A stretch of 46,609 nt of DNA from Bdellovibrionales bacterium CG12_big_fil_rev_8_21_14_0_65_38_15 (GCA_002787775.1 PCUW01000037.1:1-46609), one strand, 5' to 3'; positions 15,369 through 25,409 are shown, numbered from the stretch's first letter. The notes: a model not told the origin generated them from the sequence alone. Made by a program: numbers and translations.

Positions 15369-17767
15369 TGAAAATAATTAAAAGATTAGGATTATCTTTT
15401 TTATTAACAATTTCAATCTCAAAGGCCGCAACTGATTGTGTAGATTGTGGGAACCATATTGAGGGATTTCCTTCAATATCTTCGCTAGAACAAGCAACTT
15501 GTAGCGATTGTAAATGTTATACAGAAACACACGAAACTACAATTGATGATCTATCAAAAGAGCGAGCTGCAAAAACAAAAGAAAAACTCCAGGCATCGAT
15601 TCTTAAAAGTAATGAAAACTTAGTTCAAAAAATCTCAATTTTTAATAAACTTCAAATTGGAAATACATTTATTCGAGGTGATGATTTATCTAACACACTA
15701 AAGGATTGTAGGTTAGAAAAAATTAAATCGAATACTTCGACTTGCTCTAGCGCAAAAGATTCAAGCCACCTTTCTAAAGTTTTTGGCAGCGATTCAATTG
15801 AAGGGTATATTTCTTCAATTGCGAAATCTTTTTCTGGCGAATCCCTGGCAAATTCAAAATCATGCTTAACTAAGAATGATTTAAATGAACTACAAATGTA
15901 TTCAGATATTTTACGCAATGGTAAGGAACTTTTAGAGAATCTTACCAAAAATAAAACAGCAGTACTGGCTTCATTTAGTGACAAAACCACAGTATCGAAC
16001 TGGAACACTGGTGAAGATAAAGAGTTAGTTAATATTAAAGATGCCTTTATCAAGCTCTCATCTTTGTCAATTACGAGTCCAATTTTAAATGATCCTAAGG
16101 CCTTTAAATTTTTCATTGAAAATTCTTCTGAATTTTTAAATAACCCCTCAAAATTAATAGATTATTTTAAAAAAGATGCTTATGTGAGATTTCCTTCAGT
16201 CCAATCAACAGCGTTGGTTGAAATTAGTAGTCTGTGTTCTGAATTAATAAATAATGTGAGTGCAATGGCATGCGCAGGCGATAGTTTGGCTTATGTTGAT
16301 AATCCTCAACTTTTAGCGAATTCTTTTAAATATAATTCATTAGATCATCTAGATGGATTTGATTCAATGTTTGCTGATGACTCAGGATTAGAATTTATTG
16401 AATCAAACTACGTCACTCATTTATATAAATGTTCCGTTGATTCTTGTCGTGATGATAAATTGAATATTCCATTATGTTCAAAAGTGAAGCAGTCTTCAAC
16501 TGTTAACAATGTAATAAAAAGTATTCAGCTAGGTGAATATATAAGTAACACTGCAAATAAACGACTACCTGATGATATAGATTCATCTCTTTGTAAACTC
16601 GCCGACTGCCAAGGCAATCAAACGCAAATGAATGCTTGTTATGAAGGTGTAAAAGAAGAGCTTGGTGAAGATGCCGATGCTATCTTGCTTTCTTACTCAA
16701 GAGTCACGAACTCTTCAGTACAAACTAGTCAACAACCTGGTGCGAACTATACTCCAACTCAAACTCCATTCGCTCAGAAATTTTTAGGTTCATATTCATC
16801 AACACCTGTAACTGCGACAACTCCAAGCCAATCTTCATCAGTTGAGCCAATCCCAAATGATCCTTCTGTTGGTGATTTCAAATCCGCACGTACTGGTATT
16901 TCTTCTAATACAAATTCATCAACAGGTCCTAGAATCGTAACAGCAAACGATGCATTTCAAGACTTTATGAATAAGCGTTTTGATTCATTAGGCTCATCGG
17001 CTTCCAGTTTCCCAAGAACTCAAACAAACACAGTGAGTCCTACAACTTCTGCAAGAGTTGGGTCTAACGAATCGATGTCACCATCTGAAAGGCGAGCTCT
17101 AGATTCAATGAATAGAGCATCAGAGACTATCGATGAGTTAAGAGAGAGTTATAGAAACAGCGCTCTTGATCGAATGGAGAAGCTAGTTCAGCAAGCAGCT
17201 TCGACTTCAAGAAATGTGACGAATACATCTCCTTCAGTTAACACAGGAGTAGCTTCAAATGGTACGAACTCTAGGAATCAAACTAATAGAAATATTCGAA
17301 ACCCATCAGCGATCACAACAAATAATTCCAACTCAGTAAATATTCAAAATCCACCAAGTAACGAAAATGTAGGATCAACAAATGGGAACTTTCCACAAGA
17401 AGTTTCTGGCACTCGTAATGTAGCAAATACTCCAAACGGAACTGGCGCATCGGGCAGAACAACTCCAAGAATTCAGACTAATGATCAAGGCCTTCAGACG
17501 CTAAATGTAAACTTTGCTGAGTTGCCGACAATTAATCCTGCAAAAGTTCGTGAAGAGGGTGTGGATACAAGTAAAACCTTTAATATTGCAGTAAAAGTCG
17601 ATCAAGAAGTCTTCCTCGTTGAAGTGAGACCAACCTTTGTTGCTGGGCGAAGAATTTTGGAGCCAATGCTTGATCGTTTAAGCTCTGGTCTTAAGGCAGA
17701 AGTCTTAAAAAGTCCTTTATTTGAAGATTATAGACAATATCTTTTGGGACACTTAGTAAACAATTGA
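15368..17767 (+). CDS. large secreted protein with DCxDC start and Asn/Ser/Thr-rich linker
   Basis: A 799-aa protein. Signal peptide to about residue 20 (ISKA-ATDC), then DCVDCGN and ATCSDCKCY. A helical Cys-containing domain extends to about residue 450. A long Asn/Ser/Thr/Gln-rich low-complexity stretch covers about 450-700 with one helical insertion. A compact C-terminal domain of about 90 residues (from LQTLNVNFAELPTINP on) ends in RQYLLGHLVNN. The linker resembles those of surface or secreted proteins. GTG start, 1-nt overlap with the preceding gene. The family is not recognised. Confidence 0.8.
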   Translation: MKIIKRLGLSFLLTISISKAATDCVDCGNHIEGFPSISSLEQATCSDCKCYTETHETTIDDLSKERAAKTKEKLQASILKSNENLVQKISIFNKLQIGNTFIRGDDLSNTLKDCRLEKIKSNTSTCSSAKDSSHLSKVFGSDSIEGYISSIAKSFSGESLANSKSCLTKNDLNELQMYSDILRNGKELLENLTKNKTAVLASFSDKTTVSNWNTGEDKELVNIKDAFIKLSSLSITSPILNDPKAFKFFIENSSEFLNNPSKLIDYFKKDAYVRFPSVQSTALVEISSLCSELINNVSAMACAGDSLAYVDNPQLLANSFKYNSLDHLDGFDSMFADDSGLEFIESNYVTHLYKCSVDSCRDDKLNIPLCSKVKQSSTVNNVIKSIQLGEYISNTANKRLPDDIDSSLCKLADCQGNQTQMNACYEGVKEELGEDADAILLSYSRVTNSSVQTSQQPGANYTPTQTPFAQKFLGSYSSTPVTATTPSQSSSVEPIPNDPSVGDFKSARTGISSNTNSSTGPRIVTANDAFQDFMNKRFDSLGSSASSFPRTQTNTVSPTTSARVGSNESMSPSERRALDSMNRASETIDELRESYRNSALDRMEKLVQQAASTSRNVTNTSPSVNTGVASNGTNSRNQTNRNIRNPSAITTNNSNSVNIQNPPSNENVGSTNGNFPQEVSGTRNVANTPNGTGASGRTTPRIQTNDQGLQTLNVNFAELPTINPAKVREEGVDTSKTFNIAVKVDQEVFLVEVRPTFVAGRRILEPMLDRLSSGLKAEVLKSPLFEDYRQYLLGHLVNN

Positions 17768-17786
17768 TTTTACTCATGATTCTCCC

Positions 17787-17815
17787 TTTACCTCTTAGAA
17801 AAATCGCCGTATTTT
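17787..17815 (+). promoter_or_regulatory. possible putA promoter
   Basis: TTTACC (17787-17792), 17 bp, TATTTT (17810-17815): each box matches the sigma-70 consensus at 4 of 6 positions. It lies 50 bp before the putA ATG. It is only a weak candidate. Confidence 0.35.
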
Positions 17816-17864
17816 AAGCGCCTTATTTCAGAGTAGAAACACTCTTTTTATACGAGGCGTCGTT

Positions 17865-20800
17865 ATGACTGAGAATCCTCCTATGGGCACATCTATATCC
17901 CAGCGCGGACTTTTTCCTATTTTAAAAAATTACTCTTTAAATAATGATTGGAATCTCATTGTTGAAGATACTTTTAACGATCTATTTAGTGATGGTAAAA
18001 TTCTAAACGCACAAATCAAAAGCCAAATAGAAAGTTGGACTAGATTGTTGCCAGGTCGAAATGATCGAAGACAAATCATTATCCAATCAACACCATTTTT
18101 AATGGGTGTTTTTGATCAAGAAAAAACAGTTCGACTTTATTCTCCAAGATTGTCGCAGGAGCTTTTCTTAATTCAAGAGTATCAAAAATTAGAAAATTCA
18201 GATTTAAATCAAACTGAGTTTATCGCCTTTAAAGATCACGTTGAAAAAGTCGCTTCTTTATCGGCCGTAGATTTTCCTTCAGAGATTCAAGTTATCACGG
18301 CGAGAAAAAATCTTGTTGATCTTTTAAATGATCCCTCTAACCGTGAAATTGAAGAGCAAATGAGCGCAACTATCGAGCGCTTACTGGCTAGACTTAATGA
18401 GTACCGCCCAACACTGTTTGAGCGAGTCTCCGATTTCGGCTTAAGCTTAACTGCAAAATTCGCCTTAATTCGTATCCACCTTCTAAAATTTTTGGCTATT
18501 CTACCTTCTCTTGATCACGACAGTGCAGGCCATGAAGTTAAAAGGATATTGCTTGAAAGTCTTCGACGCCTTAGAGAGGATTCAAAAGAAGCTAAAAAAA
18601 CTAAAAAGAAAGGTCAGCTTCGTGCCCTTCCAAACTTTTATATATCATTATTTAATATCGTTCGTATCGTTGCCTCTATATTCCCAGCAGGATTATTAAC
18701 TTCTCTGGTTCGTACGGCCGTGCGATTTATGGCGAAACGATTCATTGCAGGCGAGACGATTGAGACGGCATCTGCTGCGATCTCCTCGCTGTCAAAAACC
18801 AAGCGCGATGTTACTCTAGATCAACTTGGTGAATTGGTTGTTTCTGAAAAAGAAGCTGATCACTACATGAATGAAGTCCTAAAGCTTGTTAAGGGATTCG
18901 ATCTCCATGTAAAAAAAGGCGAGAAGAACGGATCAGGCATCCAACGTGCCCATGTTTCAATTAAGGTCTCGGCCTTAGCCTCAGACTTTAAGCCCGAGGC
19001 TTTTGACTTTACCTATGAATTAGTAGCGCCAAGACTTTCAAAAATTCTAACTACGGCCAAAGAATGTGATGTTTTTATCAATATCGATGCCGAACATTAT
19101 CATTACCGTGATGTCGTTTTTAAGATTTGGAAAAAAGTTCTTCTCGATACACCTGAACTTAAAGATTTTGCTGGTACAGGAATCGTCGTTCAGGCCTATC
19201 TTAGAGATGCCAGTGACCACTTAGAAGATATTATTGAGCTAGCGAAGCTTAGAGGCTTAATTATGCCTGTAAGACTTGTTAAAGGCGCCTATTGGGACGC
19301 TGAGACAGTCGAGGCGCAAGCTCACGGTCACAATGCTCCTGAGTTTTTAAACAAAGAAGAAACAGATATTCATTTTAGACAAATCATATGGAAGATCTTC
19401 GCTTCTCATCCTCATTTACAGCTTTGCTTGGCATCACATAATTTTGCCGATCACGCTTACGCTGAAGTGCTTCGTAAAAAACATTTTGCAGCTACTCCTG
19501 AAATTGAACACCAATGTTTGCATATGACTTATGAAGCTCTGTCATGCGCCATGGCCAAACTTGGTTGGGTCGTAAGAAATTACGTACCCATCGGATCACT
19601 AATCGTAGGTATGGCTTATCTCGTACGCCGTATTATGGAAAACTCATCTCAAGTAGGTGTTTTAACCATTATGCGCTCGCATAAAAAACAGCTTTCTTTA
19701 GTTTCTCCAATAGATATTCATCAAGAGAAAATTAGAAAAGGAGAACTTGTTCGCGACGTTGTTCAAGAAGCGTTAACAGATAAGTTTTGCAATATTGCTA
19801 ATGTTCGACAGTATTTGGAAAAAGAAAAAAATCCAATAACTTCTTTTGTTGAGACAAGACCTACAACAAAAATTTATTCAAATAAATTTTTAGTTTCTGG
19901 ATCAAATGAAAAAATCGTCAGCAGTTCAGATCCTTCAATTGAAGTTGGATCGATTTTATTCGCCGACGTAAGTGATGCCGATAAAGCAGTTGAAACAGCT
20001 TATGCTGCTTATGCTAGAGGGGATTGGGCGAAAGGCTCATGGCATACCCGCTCTACATGCTTGGTAAAGGCTGCGAATATCATGCTGGCCAAAAGAGCTG
20101 AGCTAACGGGACTTATTGTCTATGAGGCTGGTAAAACTCCAGTAGAAGCTTTAGGTGATGTTGATGAGGCAATTGATTTTTTAAATTTCTATGCCAGAGA
20201 AGAGCGTAAAGTTCACCGCCATGCTGATATGGGAAGTCGTGGGGTTGTTGTCGCCATTACACCTTGGAATTTTCCATTGGCCATTCCGTGCGGAATGATT
20301 GCTGCTCCTCTTGTTACTGGTAACACAGTCATTCTAAAATCTGCTGAACAAACTCCACTCATCGCTCAGGCTCTAATCGATATTATGCATGAAGCAGGTG
20401 TTCCAGAAGACGTGCTTATTCATTTACCTGGTCTTGGAGAAACAGTAGGCGATCGTCTCGTTAAACATGATAAAGTTGGAACTGTTGTTTTTACTGGTTC
20501 TAAAAATGTCGGTGTAATGATTTATCAAAATATGGCAGGAAAAATTGTTGAAAATCCAATAACTGGTCAAAAATATCTAGCAACAGCAATTACAGAAATG
20601 GGTGGTAAAAACGCCTTAATTGTTACAGAAAACGCAGAGCTTGATGAGACCGTCTCAGGTATCCTTTACTCAGCATTTGGACATGCTGGACAAAAGTGTT
20701 CAGCTTGCTCAAGAGTACTTGTCGCAAGCGCAGTTAAAGATCGTCTTATTGAACGTCTAGGTGAAGCTGTGGCCGACCTTCAAGTGGGACAAGCTTTTAA

Positions 20801-22043
20801 TTGGTCTACTTTTGTTAATCCGGTGATCACTAGAGAGGATCAAGAACGCTTACGTGATCAAGCCAAGCAAGCCATTGAAGAAGCTAAAAAATATGGTGGT
20901 AAAGTCATCATTGATCGATCTAATGAAGATCTTCCTGGTTACTGCGTTGGTCCTGTTGTCATTGAGCTGCCATTTGAGCGTGCAATGAGTAATGAGAGTT
21001 TTGCAAAAACTGAATTATTTGGACCAGTTCTTCATGTCATCGGTTACGAAACTCGCGATCAAGCTCTTCGTCTTTTCAACGGAACAGACTATGCATTAAC
21101 AGGTGGAATATTCAGTCAATCTCAAGATCATATCGACTTCTACACTTCTAAAATGGAAAGTGGAAATCTCTATATTAATAGAGCTATTACTGGTGCACGT
21201 GTAGCGATTGAACCTTTTGGTGGCTTTAAGTTATCTGGTACAGGTCCAAAAGCAGGATCGCGTCACTACATTCCAAGTTTTCATCTTCCTATCAATGGTG
21301 GAAAAGTTTTAAGTGAAAATGCCAAGGTTGATGAGGGAACAGATTATGACTTTCCTGTTTGTGTACCATCTGGCTTAAAAGTGTACCGCCGAAAGGAAAA
21401 GGTCACTCGTGGAATCAAAGCGTTTTTGCATCAGTTTGAATCACTTACAGGTGAAATTCGCGGTGAAGTTAAAGATACTTTAAACAAGTTTTCCCAGTGG
21501 AATGATAAATTTCTTGTTAACTATTTAGTACATGATCGCCCTAATAGAAAAATTCCTGGCCAGCTAAGTTTTGATAGCCATCGTCTGCCTGCTCAGACGG
21601 CGCTACTGGTTTCTTTTAGCAAGCGTCCAGATCTAAGGACATGGCTGCAATTTTTTGGCGCACTTTATGTTGGTACCGGTGTAAGTATCGTTTGTCGCTC
21701 ACAGGAATCATACGCTTTGTGGTCGAGATTAATATCCCTTTTACATGGCTCTGGAATTTCCAAGCATAATGTTGATGCTTATTATGTGAGTGAAGAGCGA
21801 CTATTAAAAACTCTTAATTCATTACCATTTGGCGTGATCATGGTGGATGGCACGCTTGATCAAGTCGCTTGGGTATCCAAGCACTGCTCTCATAATATCC
21901 AAGGGCAACTTATTAAAGTTCTATCACCATACGATTCTTGTGCCACGGGGAACGTTAAAGGATTTTTGAGACCATTTATCCGTCCACGCTCTTTTGCTGT
22001 TAATATTATGAGGCATGGTGCACCTTTAGATATTGAGGTTTAG
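17865..22043 (+). CDS. putA: bifunctional proline dehydrogenase / P5C dehydrogenase
   Basis: A 1392-aa PutA oxidising proline to glutamate. The PRODH barrel spans about 310-620: SIKVSAL, INIDAEHY, VRLVKGAYWD, ASHNFADHAY and RNYVPIG...YLVRRIMEN with Arg588/Arg589. The ALDH domain spans about 650-1120: TPWNFPLAIP, TEMGGKN with Glu911, and GQKCSAC with catalytic Cys945, 34 residues apart as in other ALDHs. About 250 further residues form the ALDH-like C-terminal domain of long PutAs. No ribbon-helix-helix domain starts the protein, so it is probably not its own repressor. Lys-rich residues around 240-250 may be a linker. GAGG precedes ATG 17865; the stop is 1 nt from proC. Confidence 0.95.
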   Translation: MTENPPMGTSISQRGLFPILKNYSLNNDWNLIVEDTFNDLFSDGKILNAQIKSQIESWTRLLPGRNDRRQIIIQSTPFLMGVFDQEKTVRLYSPRLSQELFLIQEYQKLENSDLNQTEFIAFKDHVEKVASLSAVDFPSEIQVITARKNLVDLLNDPSNREIEEQMSATIERLLARLNEYRPTLFERVSDFGLSLTAKFALIRIHLLKFLAILPSLDHDSAGHEVKRILLESLRRLREDSKEAKKTKKKGQLRALPNFYISLFNIVRIVASIFPAGLLTSLVRTAVRFMAKRFIAGETIETASAAISSLSKTKRDVTLDQLGELVVSEKEADHYMNEVLKLVKGFDLHVKKGEKNGSGIQRAHVSIKVSALASDFKPEAFDFTYELVAPRLSKILTTAKECDVFINIDAEHYHYRDVVFKIWKKVLLDTPELKDFAGTGIVVQAYLRDASDHLEDIIELAKLRGLIMPVRLVKGAYWDAETVEAQAHGHNAPEFLNKEETDIHFRQIIWKIFASHPHLQLCLASHNFADHAYAEVLRKKHFAATPEIEHQCLHMTYEALSCAMAKLGWVVRNYVPIGSLIVGMAYLVRRIMENSSQVGVLTIMRSHKKQLSLVSPIDIHQEKIRKGELVRDVVQEALTDKFCNIANVRQYLEKEKNPITSFVETRPTTKIYSNKFLVSGSNEKIVSSSDPSIEVGSILFADVSDADKAVETAYAAYARGDWAKGSWHTRSTCLVKAANIMLAKRAELTGLIVYEAGKTPVEALGDVDEAIDFLNFYAREERKVHRHADMGSRGVVVAITPWNFPLAIPCGMIAAPLVTGNTVILKSAEQTPLIAQALIDIMHEAGVPEDVLIHLPGLGETVGDRLVKHDKVGTVVFTGSKNVGVMIYQNMAGKIVENPITGQKYLATAITEMGGKNALIVTENAELDETVSGILYSAFGHAGQKCSACSRVLVASAVKDRLIERLGEAVADLQVGQAFNWSTFVNPVITREDQERLRDQAKQAIEEAKKYGGKVIIDRSNEDLPGYCVGPVVIELPFERAMSNESFAKTELFGPVLHVIGYETRDQALRLFNGTDYALTGGIFSQSQDHIDFYTSKMESGNLYINRAITGARVAIEPFGGFKLSGTGPKAGSRHYIPSFHLPINGGKVLSENAKVDEGTDYDFPVCVPSGLKVYRRKEKVTRGIKAFLHQFESLTGEIRGEVKDTLNKFSQWNDKFLVNYLVHDRPNRKIPGQLSFDSHRLPAQTALLVSFSKRPDLRTWLQFFGALYVGTGVSIVCRSQESYALWSRLISLLHGSGISKHNVDAYYVSEERLLKTLNSLPFGVIMVDGTLDQVAWVSKHCSHNIQGQLIKVLSPYDSCATGNVKGFLRPFIRPRSFAVNIMRHGAPLDIEV

Positions 22044-22044
22044 G

Positions 22045-22857
22045 ATGCTGATAAATAAGAAAAGAATTGCCTTTCTTGGCTGCGGGAATATGGTTCAGGC
22101 CTTATTTCCTAACTGGCATAAGCTTGATCCAACAGCACAATTTTTTACTTATACGCCTTCAGAAACAAAGGCTTTAGAGTTCGCCCACATCATAGGTGGT
22201 AAGGCTGTTAAAAGTCTTTTTGATTTGCCTCCATGTGATATTTATGTTTTTGGCTTTAAACCTCAAACACTACATAAAGTTTTCGCAGATTTTAAACCTA
22301 CCAATAAAGAAGCTATTGGTGTTTCACTTCTTGCGGCCGTTACTTTTAGTGAACTTGAAGAGGCTAGTGGTCTTAAAAGTCTTTATCGTTTGATGCCCAA
22401 TACACCTTCTTTAGTAGGCGAGGGAATGATGGGGGTTTGCTCTAAGAATATCCCTGATCATGCCAATGCCTATTTTGAACATATTTTTAATGGGCTTTCA
22501 AAAACAATCGAACTTGAAACAGAAGAAGAGCTGGATACAATCACGCCATACTCCGGTTCTGGTCCTGCCTACTTTTTTGAGATCGCTAGAATCATGGCAC
22601 ATGATTGTATTGAAAGAGGGATCGAGCCTCAAATTGCTCGAAAGCTTGTCGCACAAACTCTTCTTGGCGCAGGAAAAATGCTGGTTGAAGCCTCTGAGCC
22701 ACCAGCAAAGCTTAGAGATAATGTAACATCAAAGGGTGGTGTTACAGCTGCCGTTTTAAATAGTCTTAAAGATCAAGGACTTGAAAAAATATTTGTTGAA
22801 GCGATCAGTGCAGGTCATAATCGTTTAAGTGAATTAAAAAAGAACAGTAAGGTATAA
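22045..22857 (+). CDS. proC: pyrroline-5-carboxylate reductase
   Basis: About 270 aa from ATG 22045, with GAGG 6 nt upstream; the in-frame TTG at 22033 is inside putA. The Rossmann motif IAFLGCGNM, RLMPNTPSLVGEGM, PYSGSGPAYFFE and the C-terminal VTSKGGVTAAVL are classic ProC signatures. It reduces P5C to proline with NAD(P)H. It starts 1 nt after the putA stop, so the enzyme that makes proline is coupled to the one that destroys it. It could also regenerate proline from P5C released by PutA. Confidence 0.95.
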   Translation: MLINKKRIAFLGCGNMVQALFPNWHKLDPTAQFFTYTPSETKALEFAHIIGGKAVKSLFDLPPCDIYVFGFKPQTLHKVFADFKPTNKEAIGVSLLAAVTFSELEEASGLKSLYRLMPNTPSLVGEGMMGVCSKNIPDHANAYFEHIFNGLSKTIELETEEELDTITPYSGSGPAYFFEIARIMAHDCIERGIEPQIARKLVAQTLLGAGKMLVEASEPPAKLRDNVTSKGGVTAAVLNSLKDQGLEKIFVEAISAGHNRLSELKKNSKV

Positions 22858-22859
22858 CC

Positions 22860-23336
22860 ATGATTCCAAGCCCATTAAAAGACACGATGTATTTACGCCT
22901 TTTTGGATTTTTGAAAATTCCAATGCTGTTTTGGCTTCGCCCTAGTGTGATGGAAATTAATCAAACAACCTGTAAGGTCAAAATTCCTCTGGGCCGTCGT
23001 CAAAAGAATCATCTTAACTCAATGTACTTTGGTGTTCTTGCCGCTGGTGCTGATTGCGCCGGAGGATTAGTTGCCATGCAGGCCATTCGTGATTCTGGTA
23101 AAAATGTAAGTCTTTCTTTTAAAGATTTTCATGCTGATTTCTTAAAACGCGCCGAAGGCGATACTGTTTTTACCAATCATCAAGGTAAAGAAGTAAGAGA
23201 CTTTGTGGCACAAGTGATTGCTTCAGGTGAGCGTGAAAACTTTCCAGTAAAAATCACTGCTACTTGTCCAGATAAACTTGGTGATGAGCCTGTCGCTGAA
23301 TTTATTTTAACATTGTCGCTTAAAAGAAAAGATTAA
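22860..23336 (+). CDS. DUF4442 hotdog-fold thioesterase-like protein
   Basis: A 158-aa protein with the DUF4442 (PF14539) layout: an N-terminal helix, KVKIPLGRRQKNHLNSMYFG, then the AGADCAGGLVAM helix of a hotdog fold, and SLSFKDFHADFLKRAEGD strands. Related proteins are acyl-CoA thioesterase-like, but activity is unproven. AAGG 7 nt before the ATG. It begins 2 nt after proC and ends in a 4-bp overlap with convergent nif3. Confidence 0.82.
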   Translation: MIPSPLKDTMYLRLFGFLKIPMLFWLRPSVMEINQTTCKVKIPLGRRQKNHLNSMYFGVLAAGADCAGGLVAMQAIRDSGKNVSLSFKDFHADFLKRAEGDTVFTNHQGKEVRDFVAQVIASGERENFPVKITATCPDKLGDEPVAEFILTLSLKRKD

Positions 23337-24094
23337 GCCGGATTTTCTGAATTGATGTAAATGGTTTGCACATCGAATTTTGAAGCGATAAGCTTTTGAA
23401 GGTTTTGAACTCCAAAAACTTCAGTGGCATGGTGTCCACCGGCAAACATATGAAGCTCTGATTCTCTGGCTTCATTCCAGTCATGTTCACTCATCTCACC
23501 GGTAATATAAGCATCAAGTCCATCGTCTAAGGCCATCGTCCACTTGGAGTTAGCACCACCTGTGATGATACCTAGACTTTGAATTGATCCATTACTTTCT
23601 GGACAAGCATGTAAGACGCAGTGGGAGAGAACTTTTTCCAAAGTCTTGGCAAAGTCTTTTGAGCTTTGGCTGTTTGGAAGCTCGCCCTTAACTCCAAGGT
23701 AGCTACCTTTTTCTAAAGCAAAAGGTTCAATATTTTCCATACCTAAAGCATGAGCAAGACCCGCAGCATTTCCATACTGAAGATGTCCATCAAGAGGTAA
23801 GTGGTAGCCAAAAAGATTGATGTCATGACGAATGAGTGGAACGACTCTTTTGGCGAAGGGACCAGTGATTGTTCTAGTTCCATGAAAACGCCAAAAGAGG
23901 CCGTGGTGAACAATCAAGGCATCAGCTTTTTCTTTTACTGCTTGAGCAATAGAATCTTTAGTGGCCGAAACTGCAAAAGCGATTTTTTGAATTTCATCTT
24001 TGCCTTCAATTTGAAGACCATTAGGTCCGTAGTCTTGGTAGCGAGTTGGCTCAAGAGTTTCGTTTAAGAATTGTTCAAGTTCATCTCTAGTCAT
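23333..24094 (-). CDS. Nif3-like dinuclear metal-center protein
   Basis: This 253-aa protein matches the Nif3/YbgI family: YGPNGLQIEG, the metal site ALIVHHGLFW, FGYHLPLDGHLQYGNA, and the C-terminal GGHHATEVFGVQNL. The His and Asp residues that hold two metal ions are all present. The family is often labelled GTP cyclohydrolase I type 2, though the physiological role is uncertain. It starts 2 nt after the TPR gene stop on the minus strand. Confidence 0.92.
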   Translation of the reverse strand: MTRDELEQFLNETLEPTRYQDYGPNGLQIEGKDEIQKIAFAVSATKDSIAQAVKEKADALIVHHGLFWRFHGTRTITGPFAKRVVPLIRHDINLFGYHLPLDGHLQYGNAAGLAHALGMENIEPFALEKGSYLGVKGELPNSQSSKDFAKTLEKVLSHCVLHACPESNGSIQSLGIITGGANSKWTMALDDGLDAYITGEMSEHDWNEARESELHMFAGGHHATEVFGVQNLQKLIASKFDVQTIYINSENPA

Positions 24095-24096
24095 GA

Positions 24097-25206
24097 TTAA
24101 AATACAGGAGGAGAGTCATCGCCTTCAGGGCTTTCAAAAGGAAAGCGATCATCGAGATTGGCCGGATTCTTAATTGTGTTTCTTTGTTTTTCAACACTGG
24201 TTTTTAGCTTGGCTACAGTCGTTTTAAGCTCTTCATGATAAGGCGCAATTTCAAGAGCGATTTCAAATTGCTCAAGCGCTTTCATGATATCTTTTTTGGC
24301 CAAATAGGCTCGACCAGCATTGATATATGGGTATTCTTTGTTTTGATTTAACGAAGCATTCTTAGCCAGCTCAAACCATTTGAGAGCTTCAGTCGATTGA
24401 CCCTCATTAAGCAAATACGTGCCAAGGTCATTATAAGGAGGACCGTAGTCTGGATCTAGTTTAATGGCTCGAAGACATAAGCCTTTCGCTTTTTCGACTT
24501 GGTTTAGTTGCGATAACGCCCAACCCATCAAAGTTAGAACTTCTGCTGTCTCTTTAAGTTCGGCTGCTTTTTCAAAAGCAGTAAAAGCATCCTGTGGTTT
24601 CTTTTGAAAGATCGCTTCGTGACCTTTTTGAATCCACTCACGGTGACGTTGTTCACGTTTAACGTTTAATGATGAAATAGAAACATTATTAGAGGCTTGT
24701 GACTCGATCATTTGTTCGATCGTGGTCCAAGCTAGTTCATGTCTAGATAATCCACCCTCATCTATTTCCACCACTTGAATCATACCAAGTCGTGGAAGAG
24801 GGATATCGGTTTCTGATATATCGAGACAAAAACGATGTAGGTCATAGCCGATACTTAAAGCAAAGTTTATCAGTCCAACGGTGCATTCCGCCGTTGATCT
24901 TGTTGGCACCAATCGCCAAAAAGGCACTAGTGTCTGTTCAACAGCATAAAATTTTTCTAAAAGATTATCTAAGGTTGTTTGTTTTAGAGTTTGTTGCTCA
25001 GTCGCAAAGAAGTCTTCACGTAGCCAATTTGTCGCAAGCCAGGCATCCAGATCAAATTCAAGCTCAGCAAGTAGAGCATTGAGTTCAGTAAACGCAGCAC
25101 TGCCTTCAATTTGCTTTAATGCAAAAATCACACGCTCAAAATAGCGACATGCTGAATAAAGTTCTCCCTGCAGGACAGGGCCTATATTGTTTAAATTTTG
25201 ATTCAT
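24097..25206 (-). CDS. TPR-repeat protein
   Basis: A 369-aa cytoplasmic protein with no signal peptide. Residues about 1-180 are a helical domain with Trp- and Leu-rich segments. Residues about 195-335 contain at least four tetratricopeptide repeats (for example ALSQLNQVEKAKGLCLRAIK and YNDLGTYLLNEGQSTEALKW). The tail is acidic (PEGDDSPPVF). ATG 25206 is preferred over TTG 25209, with AAGGA 7 nt upstream. It is probably a scaffold. The coupling to nif3 gives no clear clue. Confidence 0.85.
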   Translation of the reverse strand: MNQNLNNIGPVLQGELYSACRYFERVIFALKQIEGSAAFTELNALLAELEFDLDAWLATNWLREDFFATEQQTLKQTTLDNLLEKFYAVEQTLVPFWRLVPTRSTAECTVGLINFALSIGYDLHRFCLDISETDIPLPRLGMIQVVEIDEGGLSRHELAWTTIEQMIESQASNNVSISSLNVKREQRHREWIQKGHEAIFQKKPQDAFTAFEKAAELKETAEVLTLMGWALSQLNQVEKAKGLCLRAIKLDPDYGPPYNDLGTYLLNEGQSTEALKWFELAKNASLNQNKEYPYINAGRAYLAKKDIMKALEQFEIALEIAPYHEELKTTVAKLKTSVEKQRNTIKNPANLDDRFPFESPEGDDSPPVF

Positions 25207-25271
25207 CAACCAATCCTTAAGTTGAGTGCATCCTAGAATGAGGCGGCGCGTTCTGCCAAGTTGCGCTGCGC

Positions 25272-25409
25272 TTATAAATTTTTCGTAAGTAGGCGAGATA
25301 AGCCCTGTATTAATAATAATGAGCTCGCAAATGCCATAAATCCAATAGTTGCGATGGCACTATTTATTTCCTGAATGGCTTGGACTTTTGCTGATGGTAA
25401 TTTTTTCAT
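25272..25409 (-). CDS. 45-aa single-pass membrane protein
   Basis: MKKLPSAKVQAIQEINSAIA begins a 45-residue frame. Its second half (TIGFMAFASSLLLIQGLSRL) is one membrane helix, ended by LTKNL. A full Shine-Dalgarno AAGGAGG lies 4 nt before ATG 25409, the strongest in the window. A longer frame exists upstream but would use no ribosome site. A sigma-54-like promoter (25462-25478) and the palindrome TTGGCATTCATTGCCAA lie upstream. The size and single helix suggest a regulatory or stress peptide. No family is recognised. Confidence 0.7.
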   Translation of the reverse strand: MKKLPSAKVQAIQEINSAIATIGFMAFASSLLLIQGLSRLLTKNL

